DNA of 64,000 bases from Lysobacter sp. MMG2 (GTDB lineage Bacteria; Pseudomonadota; Gammaproteobacteria; Xanthomonadales; Xanthomonadaceae): contig NZ_JAERQY020000001.1 of assembly GCF_016735495.2 (NCBI RefSeq), forward strand, positions 124,001 to 188,000. The letters are read 5' to 3'. The position numbers and the translations under genes are program-made. Every line of letters starts with the position of its first letter. Within the stretch, counting starts at the first letter, position 1. Below are positions 44,901 through 51,584 of the stretch, piece after piece. The notes beneath the pieces are model-generated. The model saw nothing but the letters and a program-made list of their open reading frames with translations. It was not told the DNA's origin and did not search any database.

Positions 44901-45207
44901 GCACCGTGACCACCGACGCGTGCAGCACGACCTCGCCATCGGGCGGCAGATGGCGCAGGGGTGTGAGCGCGTTCTGCAACTGCGGCGTGGTGATGAAGTA
45001 CGGGTTGCTCGGGGGTGACACGAGTGCAGGTGCGGATGCGGATGCAGGCTCACCAGGCGCAGGCGCGGCCGAGGATAGGCCGAGCTGGCAGGCCAGGGTC
45101 AGTCCAGCCATCCAGTTCATGATGCGGTGGCATGAGCGCTCTCCCGCCGCCATGCGCTGTACGCAGCCTCGCGACCATCCCCGCCCCGAATTCACGTCCC
45201 TGCCCAT
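41992..45207 (-). CDS. Large orphan membrane protein with periplasmic-binding-protein-like region
   Basis: This 1,071-residue protein has an N-terminal hydrophobic stretch at about 33-47, then a long polar, probably periplasmic part to about 645. About eight membrane segments follow (near 646-665, 723-742, 765-787, 810-828, 839-858, 967-983, 990-1010 and 1041-1055). Within the polar part, VIGPSFSGSMQSLA (about 260-273), LISPTASVSTNQW, VFLAEESTFG and VVIVATDVRDRLFLL recall type 1 periplasmic binding proteins. Cysteines are frequent there. Start 45207 is set by GGAGG 6 bases upstream; ATG 45120 is the alternative. I do not recognise the family; a ligand-sensing membrane receptor is an inference. 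Confidence 0.75.
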   Translation of the reverse strand: MGRDVNSGRGWSRGCVQRMAAGERSCHRIMNWMAGLTLACQLGLSSAAPAPGEPASASAPALVSPPSNPYFITTPQLQNALTPLRHLPPDGEVVLHASVVTVPDPVETTMGKSFDMAVAAVLSAYQAKGYELDGFAFSWEPRKPDALPTAGVQGTASYDGKHRGMPSLLLFRKDVWREHGKPGAEAARGRELALGAADVAYDLVYLVGDSPSYGVQPRAFAVAAQCALLFNDVRATVSALSPAEPCNRRPSPGSKTLNVIGPSFSGSMQSLAVAIGRLGCGGETCDGSGRPGDLKVNLISPTASVSTNQWIVQHGFVHGIKVEYGSLAWTLDRQMQSLTRYLCDNDLLHERRIVFLAEESTFGRGARDLANRLDDDPPRCPGKGSLRFQVKPFSPNISSIRAEHSRLRKAELAARQQATGSSGRLLELDMASTEAGVDRPPPYQPALSSRSDELMLHRMFDSMRVWGKPDVVVIVATDVRDRLFLLSEVRKALPAALPVMLEMDYLMVHPDYRATSRGAVIVPALDPIVCLRDGEVDACARRRGSDRSNLKQRGEARDKAMRIPFSTDHAANMLRAVHLMVGYRERAAGYRDGGLSEYVMGAMCPGGPCDPKLYVATLAGFASLDEERRSTMVAADSRMALQRPWYLAMALLAIFLFAAGVWMVRGTPGGSVMSNFAGHLVTDSRWLTRWFLARDTTSSDRSRPAPVEDPEAVESLATLGRALLWGLTVIAGVVALVAVVRLGQIGRWGGLDASFDLAHGRDLWAVYCLWGLYACFAIVGVVRLSIAGRRYEVYGRSLDWPDAVQSRRPWLIPVGILLIVVFTFYFTDTRPVSVDARNPWLFAMLALLCSVAFLVTLASHLRQLGRVTLWLSRSIPSVQARKGMKDWPSPQALQETIQTPFNLELRRKDVAALKSRPLRAWILEGRLIIDGNGVYPPHASTFDAWQRQLVAELKLLVVAIRFSAWCALAAPLAVLLAMTAYPPIYERWLRTMSIGLLLASFAIIVVAVLRLEKDPMLGAMFTRHGDDLSFGGALRALWPKFLAMGAVLLPLVLPDVWTALHTLVRSINSLG

Positions 45208-45213
45208 CGGATA

Positions 45214-45218
45214 CCTCC
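45214..45218 (-). promoter_or_regulatory. Ribosome binding site deciding the orphan start
   Basis: GGAGG on the minus strand, 6 bases before ATG 45207, is the best site in the region. It favours this start over the ATG codons at 45153 and 45120. Confidence 0.6.
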
Positions 45219-45323
45219 GACGGTGCCAACGCCGGCCTTTCCGGTGACCGGCCAGCGACACGACGATCGCCGGTCGTCAGCCCACGTGAAATCCCAGCGC
45301 GACGTGACGATCGTGCGTCGGGA

Positions 45324-45716
45324 TCAGTCGCTGCCTTCGCGCAACCACCTCTGAGCGGCGACCACGTCAACGAACACGCGCGCATCGATCCCGTGGGCGC
45401 GCGCGTAGAGTTCGCAATACTCCACTTCCTGCAAGCCGCGAGGCTTCACGTGTGCGATCTTCAGGCGGCGCATCTGCTCCGGATCTGTGCGCACGACCAG
45501 CTCAAGCCATTGCGCTTCCGACAGCGGCCCTCCATGCAACTCGTCGACAAGCAGCACCGCACTGGCTCCCGTCTCATGCGCCGCGCGAAGGATCACATGC
45601 CAATATGCGATGGCATTGCCCAGGGTTTCCGCACCATGGACGTCCACGCGCAAGCCCAGCGCATGCGGCGCGACCTCGACCTGCAGCGACGACTCGGAGG
45701 AAGTGTCGTGCGTCAT
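45324..45716 (-). CDS. STAS/SpoIIAA-like small protein
   Basis: The 130-residue soluble protein has alternating strands and helices: LGLRVDVHG, AIAYWHVILRAAHETGASAVLLVDELHG, RLKIAHV and ARVFVDVVAAQRWLRE. The pattern, ending in 'VFVDxxxAxxWL', resembles STAS/SpoIIAA-like domains that act as ligand or protein interaction modules. There is no conserved phosphorylatable serine that I can point to. It lies 19 bases after the glutathione peroxidase gene and 116 before the large orphan, all in one direction, so all three may be linked. The function is unknown. Confidence 0.65.
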   Translation of the reverse strand: MTHDTSSESSLQVEVAPHALGLRVDVHGAETLGNAIAYWHVILRAAHETGASAVLLVDELHGGPLSEAQWLELVVRTDPEQMRRLKIAHVKPRGLQEVEYCELYARAHGIDARVFVDVVAAQRWLREGSD

Positions 45717-45735
45717 GGCGGGCTCGGCGGTCGGC

Positions 45736-46218
45736 TCAGCTCAGCGCGGCCTCGATATCCTTCGCGATCGATTCCGGCTTGTCGGTGGGCGCATAGCGCT
45801 TGAGCACGCGGCCGTCTCGGCCGACCAGGAACTTGGTGAAATTCCACTTGATGCCGTCGATGCCGAGGAACCCGCCCTTCTCGTCCTTCAACCACTTCCA
45901 CAGCGGATGCGCGGCGTCGCCGTTGACGTCGATCTTGGCGAACATCGGGAAGGTCACGTCGTAGGTGAGCGAGCAGAAGTTCTTGATCTCCGCTTCATCG
46001 CCCGGCTCCTGGTGGCCGAACTGGTCGCAGGGGAAACCCAGCACGTCGAAGCCGCGATCGGCGTAGTCGCGCTGCAGCTTCTCCAGGCCCGTGTACTGCG
46101 GGGTGAAACCGCACTTGGAGGCGACGTTGACGATCAGCAGCGCCTTGCCTTTGAACTCGTCCAAGGGACGCGGTGCGCCGTCGATGTCGGTGGCGGTGAA
46201 GTCGTAGGCGGTGGTCAT
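45736..46218 (-). CDS. Glutathione/thioredoxin peroxidase (GPx family)
   Basis: The 160-residue enzyme has peroxidatic Cys36 in NVASKCGFTPQY, Cys64 in LGFPCDQFG and a likely resolving Cys82 in KNFCSL. The tryptophan motif is WNFTKFLV. This is the cysteine GPx type, which usually uses thioredoxin. It removes hydrogen peroxide and lipid peroxides in the cytoplasm. It is the first gene of the minus-strand group with the STAS-like and orphan genes. Confidence 0.93.
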   Translation of the reverse strand: MTTAYDFTATDIDGAPRPLDEFKGKALLIVNVASKCGFTPQYTGLEKLQRDYADRGFDVLGFPCDQFGHQEPGDEAEIKNFCSLTYDVTFPMFAKIDVNGDAAHPLWKWLKDEKGGFLGIDGIKWNFTKFLVGRDGRVLKRYAPTDKPESIAKDIEAALS

Positions 46219-46534
46219 GGCGGTGCTCCGGTGACGGGTTCAAGGAAGGATAGCGCGGACCGGTGAACGACCCGCGCGCGCCGGAGCCGTCATCCCGGCG
46301 AAGGCCGGGACCCAGGCCAATTCACCTTCCGAAGGGCGGCGGCGTTGCCTCAAGAACCTGCGATACGGGCCTGGGTCCCGGCCTTCGCCGGGATGACGGT
46401 GTGGATTCGTCTCGATGACGGCTTCGGATTTGCTGCCACGACGGCATCGAAACCGCGACCACGATGCCCACCGCACAAACAACAACGCCGGGACAAGCCC
46501 GGCGTCGTCGCTCATGCGTTGGAACAGGCAACCA
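46219..46534. other. Intergenic region dominated by a large palindrome
   Basis: The 316-base gap between the GPx start and the TonB-dependent receptor end contains the perfect 32-bp inverted repeat listed separately (46287-46399). No coding signal is seen. Confidence 0.8.
46287..46399. repeat. Perfect 32-bp inverted repeat of the GTCATCCCGG family
   Basis: 46287-46318 and 46368-46399 are perfect inverted copies (starting CCGTCATCCCGGCG), separated by 49 bases. The arm is almost the same as the outer arm at 35552. Confidence 0.9.
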
Positions 46535-48883
46535 TCAGAACGAAGCGCGGAACTCCATGCCCAGCGTGCGCGGCTCGTTGATCATGCCGGTGAGGTTGTT
46601 GAAGTCGATCGCGCCCACCACCTGCACTTCGTCGGTGATGTTGCGGCCGAACAGCGCCAGGTCGTACTTGCCGTAGTCCCAGCTGTAGCCCACGCGCAGG
46701 CCGCCTTCGGTCAGCGACTTGCCGGTGAATTCCACCGAGTCGTACAGGAAGAAGTTCACGTCGCTGCGGTACACCCAGTCGGTGAAGACGTAGAACTCGT
46801 TGCCGTCGTTCATCGGGATGCCCCAACGCGCGGTCAGGTTATGCGTCCACTTCGGCGCCTGCGGCAGGGCATTGCCGTTGATGTTGGCGCTGAACGAGCC
46901 GGTGACGGGGTTGAACGTGGTCGGATCGGTCACGGTGCAGTTCGGACGCGCCGGATTGATGCTGTTCGCGCAGGTGGCCACGATCAGGTTCGGATCCTTG
47001 ATTTCCGTGTCGTTGTAGCTGCTGCCCAGCGTCACCAGCACGTTGTCGGTCACGTAGGCCTGGAAATCCATTTCGAAGCCCTGGCCACGGGTTTCGGCGG
47101 CATTGAGCAGGATGTTCGCGTTGCCCTGCGCGCCGCCGACGGCGGTGAGCTGCTGGTCGTCGACCTCGTAGTAGAAGACGTTCGCGTTGATGCGCGCGCG
47201 GTTGCCCCACAGGTCGGCCTTCACGCCGAACTCGTAGGAGGTCGAGGTTTCCGGCGTGGCGACGGACTTGGCGTTGAACGCGCCGGCGGACTGGATGCTG
47301 CTGCCGCGATAGCCGGTGGCGACGCGCGCGTAGAGGTTCACGTCGTCGTTGATCTCGTACGTCGCCGCGAGGTCCCAGCTGAACTTCTTGTCCTTCGGCG
47401 AGGCCGACAGATCGCCGTCGGGCTCCTGCGCCGCCAGCTGCTCCAGCGTGCACTTGCCCAGCAGGACGCACGGCACGAAGCCGGTGTTCCAGTATTCCTC
47501 GACGGTCAGTTCCTTCTCGTCCCAGGTGTAGCGCGCGCCGGCGCGCAGTTCGAGCGCGTCGGTGGCCTGCCACGTCGCGGCACCGAACACCGCCCACGAA
47601 TCGTTGGTCTGGCGAATGCGCTGGTAGCCGTCCGGCGTACCGCCGGCCAGGGAGTCGTAGCTGAAGCTTTCGACGTCGTAGTCTTCGTTGAAATAGAACA
47701 CGCCGCCCTGCCAGTTCCAGGCAGTGCCGGTGTTGGACTCGATGCGGAATTCCTGCGTGTACTGCGCGTGGCTCGGAATGCCGTCGGCCGTTTCCGAGGC
47801 GAACGGAATCACGCCCGGACCGGACAGGCCCGGCGGCAGGAACACGGCGCCGTAGCCGCCGTCGATGTCGCCGCGGCTGTAGGTTTCCACCGACTCGTAG
47901 CCGGTGATCGCATACAGCGTGTAGGTGTCGCTGAGGTTCCAGCTCAGGCGCGCGCTGGCACCCTTGCTGTCCAGCTCGGAATGGTTGAGGCCGTCGAGGG
48001 TGACGCTGTCCTCGTCGAAGCCGTCGACCAGGTCGTTGGTGCCCGGCTTGATGATGTTGGCGCGGAACAGGCGCGCGGTGCCGTTGAGGTGGCGCGCGTG
48101 GACGTTGAGCAGCAGGTCCCAGTCGCCGCCGTCGTACAGGGCCTGCACGCGGGCCGCGGACTCGTCGTAGCCTTCGAAGCCGTCATTGGGGCCGTCGAAA
48201 TCGTTGGTGACCCAGTCGTCGCGACGCTGGAACAACGCCGAGGCGCGCGCCGACCAGTTCTCGCTGATGCCGCCGCCGACGGCGCCTTCGAAGTTCACCA
48301 TGTTGTCGGTGCCGACGCCGAGCTTGCCGTAGCCGCTGAACTCCTGCGCCGGACGCGCCGACTCGAACTTCACCACGCCCGCCGGGCTGTTACGGCCGAA
48401 CAGCGAACCCTGCGGGCCGCGCAGCACTTCCACGCGGTCCAGGTCGAACACCGGGAAGCCCTTCAGGATCGGGTTTTCCTGCACGACGTCGTCGTACACC
48501 AGCGACACCGGCTGCGAGGTATTGAGGCGGAAGTCCGTGTTGCCGTAGCCGCGGATGTAGAAGCGCGGGAACGCGCGGCCGAACGAGGATTCGATGTTCA
48601 GGCTCGGCACGCGGCCGGACAGGAAGCGCACGTCGGTGCCGCCGGAGCCCAGGACATCCAGCTCCTGCGCGTTGATCGTGCTGACCGAAACCGGCACGTC
48701 CTGCAGGTTCTCGACCCGGCGCTGCGCGGTCACCTGCACGGTGTCCAGCGTGGTGGCGGAGGATCCGGTCGTCGTGGGCTGCGCATCCTGCGCGAAGGCG
48801 GCCTGGCCCGGCAGCATCAGTGCGATGGCGACGGTCAGGGCGTGGCGGGGAAGCTTGCGCGAAGCTTGCGGCATGGAAGGCAT
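46535..48883 (-). CDS. TonB-dependent outer-membrane receptor
   Basis: The 782-residue protein has a signal peptide (cleavage after AFA), a TonB box (DTVQVTAQ), a plug domain (VYDDVVQENPIL, VEVLRGPQGSLFGRNSPAG) and a 22-strand barrel ending in Phe (EFRASF). Cysteine pairs occur in two loops (PCVLLGKC and TCANSINPARPNC). Such receptors import iron complexes, vitamin B12, sugars or other scarce ligands with energy from TonB-ExbBD. The ligand cannot be named. ATG 48883 is chosen because the signal peptide begins there. It stands alone. Confidence 0.93.
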   Translation of the reverse strand: MPSMPQASRKLPRHALTVAIALMLPGQAAFAQDAQPTTTGSSATTLDTVQVTAQRRVENLQDVPVSVSTINAQELDVLGSGGTDVRFLSGRVPSLNIESSFGRAFPRFYIRGYGNTDFRLNTSQPVSLVYDDVVQENPILKGFPVFDLDRVEVLRGPQGSLFGRNSPAGVVKFESARPAQEFSGYGKLGVGTDNMVNFEGAVGGGISENWSARASALFQRRDDWVTNDFDGPNDGFEGYDESAARVQALYDGGDWDLLLNVHARHLNGTARLFRANIIKPGTNDLVDGFDEDSVTLDGLNHSELDSKGASARLSWNLSDTYTLYAITGYESVETYSRGDIDGGYGAVFLPPGLSGPGVIPFASETADGIPSHAQYTQEFRIESNTGTAWNWQGGVFYFNEDYDVESFSYDSLAGGTPDGYQRIRQTNDSWAVFGAATWQATDALELRAGARYTWDEKELTVEEYWNTGFVPCVLLGKCTLEQLAAQEPDGDLSASPKDKKFSWDLAATYEINDDVNLYARVATGYRGSSIQSAGAFNAKSVATPETSTSYEFGVKADLWGNRARINANVFYYEVDDQQLTAVGGAQGNANILLNAAETRGQGFEMDFQAYVTDNVLVTLGSSYNDTEIKDPNLIVATCANSINPARPNCTVTDPTTFNPVTGSFSANINGNALPQAPKWTHNLTARWGIPMNDGNEFYVFTDWVYRSDVNFFLYDSVEFTGKSLTEGGLRVGYSWDYGKYDLALFGRNITDEVQVVGAIDFNNLTGMINEPRTLGMEFRASF

Positions 48884-49356
48884 GGAAACGGTCTCGATGG
48901 GTGGCGCCAGGCGATAGACGGCGCCAAGGGTTCGAAGGCCGACGCATCGATGCCCCTCTCCGACATGCGATGCGGCGATGCAAAGGGTCAGACCGTCCCT
49001 TGACGGCCTCGGCGCGGACCCGGTCCCGCGCCATGGCAGCTCGACATGACGGGCGAATGTTACCAGAGTGTTAAAGGCCCGTACCGGGCCGTATTTGGCG
49101 CTGTCCGTTCCTTGCCTTCTCCCCATGCGGAAGAAGGTGCCCGAAGGGCGGTTGAGGGGAGCACGCCAGCATCGTAGCCCGGGTAAGCGCAGCGCACCCG
49201 GGGTGCGGTCGCATTCCCGGAGGTCGCGTTCCCGGGTGCGCTGCGCTTACCCGGGCTACGCGGCTGGCGTGCTCGACAGGCACCACCGCCGTCCATGGCG
49301 ATGCGCCTGGGCTCCGGATCGCCCTGCCCGGCCCTCCTTGGCCGGTCGCCGCAGGC
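48884..49356. other. Leader region of the receptor and a long palindrome
   Basis: This 473-base gap contains about 275 bases upstream of the receptor (a possible leader/promoter with TAACAT on the minus strand near 49055-49065) and the long palindrome at 49159-49274. There is no convincing gene. Confidence 0.7.
49159..49274. repeat. Long inverted repeat with GTAGCCCGGG core
   Basis: 49174-49202 and 49231-49259 are perfect 29-base inverted copies. The flanks 49159-49170 and 49263-49274 are also perfect (GAGCACGCCAGC), with a 3-base mismatch between. The loop contains two tandem GGTCGCRTTCCCGG units. Confidence 0.9.
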
Positions 49357-51426
49357 CTAGCGGCCCACCTTCACCGCCGGCGCGAACGGCTTGATCCCCA
49401 GCGCCTCATGGATCTCCGCCGGGTAGTAAGCCGTGTCGCCCTTCAGCACCAGCGCCACCTTGCGGATATCGGCGATGTTCTTCGTCGGATCGCCGTCGAT
49501 CAGCACCAGGTCCGAACGCTTGCCCGGCGTGATCGAGCCCCGCTCGGCCAGCGTGCGGCTGTACTTGGCGCCGTTCCAGGTCGCGACCTGCAGTGCCTGC
49601 GCCGGCGTCAGGCCGGCCTGGACATACAGCTCCAGCTCGCGCTGCAGGGTGAAGCCAACCATCTCGTCGGTGCCCGCCACCATCGGCACGCCGGCCTTGT
49701 AGGCGCGACCGACGAACTCGACCATCTTCGCGTACGAGCGGTTGTACTTCGCCGCCGTGGCGTCGTCGGGGATGTTCATCTCCGCCGCGCGGCGACCGCG
49801 CTGCACGTCCGGCGGCAGGTGGTCGGCGACGTCGGCCACGATCGGCGACATCTCGCCCTCGCGCTGGTGCAGGAACTCGAACGTCGCCAGCGTCGGGTCG
49901 ATCACCACCTGCTTAGCTGCCAGCGTCTGGATGAAGTCCTGCACCGGCTTGCTGTCCAGGTCCAGGCCGTCGGTCTTGTCGGCGGGCAGGTAGAAGCGCG
50001 CCAGCGTGCGCGTGTCGGTCTTGTCGTCGACGAAGAAGTTCAGCATCAGCTGATTGATGTGCTGGATCTCGTCGAAGCCGTCGTCCACCACGTCCTGCGC
50101 GCGCAGGAACGCCGGCACGTGGCCGCTCACCCGCATGCCCTTGGAATGCGCGTAGGCGACGGTGTCCTTGAGGATGTCCTTGGGGAACGAGTTGTAGATC
50201 TTGATCTGCGGATAGTGGTGCGCCGCATACCAGTCCACCGCCTTCTTCGCGTCGTCCAGGTTCTTGACCACGAAGCCGTTGCGCGCGGAGAACTTGCTCT
50301 CGCCTTCGATGAAACCGGCCGGCACGACATCCGGCGACATCAGCGTGCCGTCCTTGATCTCGCCCATCATCTGCTGGAGCGTGGCGTTGTCGTTGCCCAT
50401 GTCGCGCACGGTGGTGACGCCGGCGGCGAGGTTGAGCCCACCGTCCCAGCGGCCGACATGGCCGTGCATGTCGAACAGGCCCGGCAGCAGCACCTTGCCG
50501 TTGGCGTCGATGACGTGGTCGGCGGCCGCAGCCTTCTTCGAGGCGGGAATGATGGAGACGATCTTCCCGTCCTTCACCAGCACGTCGCTGGCGGCGCCGA
50601 GCGTGGCCTTCTCGCTGTCGAACACACGCGCATTGCGGATCAGCGTGGTGCCCGCGAGCGGATGACCCAGGCGCTGGGCCAGTTCGACCAGCGCCTGGCC
50701 TTCGGCCTTCTTCTGGCGCGTTTCCAGATCGTTCGCGGCGGCCTGGCAGCCGTCCTCGATCAGCTGCAGGAAGCCCGGATAGATGTAGGCGAACAGGCGC
50801 GGGTTCTCCCCGGTCGTCGCCCAGGCGAACGTCGGCACCAGACCGACGCCGGTCATCGCCACCAGTTGCACGTCGCGCGTCTGGGTCCCGCACTGCACCT
50901 GCGTCTGTTCCACCTTGCGCGAGGTGAGCGTGCCGCTGGGGATCATCGGCAGCTTGCCGTCCGGCCGCTGCGAGAGCGCGTTGAAGGCGACCGAGAAGCT
51001 CGCCGGTGAACCGCCCAGCGGCTGGTAGAGCGCCGTGCCCGTGACCGTCTGCGTGCCCTGGTCGGAGGTGGACTTCCACTGCGCCTGATCGCCGTCGCGG
51101 CGGAAACTCTCGTTGATCTTCGCGCCGAAGGTGGACGTGCCCTGCACCTGATAGGTCTGGTACGTGCCGTCGGGCGCGAGAGTGAACGCCTCCTTCAGCT
51201 CCGGCCCGCGGCCGTTGTCCTTGAAGATGAAATCGACCTTGGTCGTGCCGTCGGCCTCACGGGTCACGATCTGATGGCCGGCCTGCTTGCCCCCGTCCAC
51301 CAGGGCGACATAGCGCAGCGTCTCCGCCGCCAAAGCATGCGGTGCGAGGGCCAGCAGCCCCAGGGCCAGCGATCCGGCCAGCGCGGCGCGCGCCCGCGTC
51401 TGGCGAGTAGTCGTGTTCATGTCCAT
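49357..51426 (-). CDS. Exported metal-dependent amidohydrolase
   Basis: The 689-residue protein has a signal peptide (about 12-34, ending AHALAA), then roughly 220 residues of unassigned beta-rich sequence. An amidohydrolase domain follows (from about 260) with HGH (His321, His323), a lysine in QIKIYNS (409), His436 in SGHVPAF, His456 in DEIQHINQ and Asp587 in AGTDEM. This fits the imidazolonepropionase/prolidase-like group that cleaves peptides or imides. ATG 51426 and ATG 51420 are equally possible. It is divergent from the M3 peptidase gene. Confidence 0.88.
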   Translation of the reverse strand: MDMNTTTRQTRARAALAGSLALGLLALAPHALAAETLRYVALVDGGKQAGHQIVTREADGTTKVDFIFKDNGRGPELKEAFTLAPDGTYQTYQVQGTSTFGAKINESFRRDGDQAQWKSTSDQGTQTVTGTALYQPLGGSPASFSVAFNALSQRPDGKLPMIPSGTLTSRKVEQTQVQCGTQTRDVQLVAMTGVGLVPTFAWATTGENPRLFAYIYPGFLQLIEDGCQAAANDLETRQKKAEGQALVELAQRLGHPLAGTTLIRNARVFDSEKATLGAASDVLVKDGKIVSIIPASKKAAAADHVIDANGKVLLPGLFDMHGHVGRWDGGLNLAAGVTTVRDMGNDNATLQQMMGEIKDGTLMSPDVVPAGFIEGESKFSARNGFVVKNLDDAKKAVDWYAAHHYPQIKIYNSFPKDILKDTVAYAHSKGMRVSGHVPAFLRAQDVVDDGFDEIQHINQLMLNFFVDDKTDTRTLARFYLPADKTDGLDLDSKPVQDFIQTLAAKQVVIDPTLATFEFLHQREGEMSPIVADVADHLPPDVQRGRRAAEMNIPDDATAAKYNRSYAKMVEFVGRAYKAGVPMVAGTDEMVGFTLQRELELYVQAGLTPAQALQVATWNGAKYSRTLAERGSITPGKRSDLVLIDGDPTKNIADIRKVALVLKGDTAYYPAEIHEALGIKPFAPAVKVGR

Positions 51427-51584
51427 CTGTGTCCCGGTGTGGCCCGGACCGGCGGTCCGGTGTTCCCGGAGTGTAGCCAGCCTGTGCCCGTACAGGCCGT
51501 TCATCTCCCCATGCCTTTCGTCATGGGTCCGCCCGAGGCCCTTCGGGTAGGCTTCGGGCTCCCTTTGACGAGGTTTCCGTACCC

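Noticed and set aside
46415-49003. A plus-strand frame of over 860 codons opposite the TonB-dependent receptor
   Set aside because: The composition is Val/His/Arg-rich with no motif; the minus strand encodes an evident receptor with plug and barrel.
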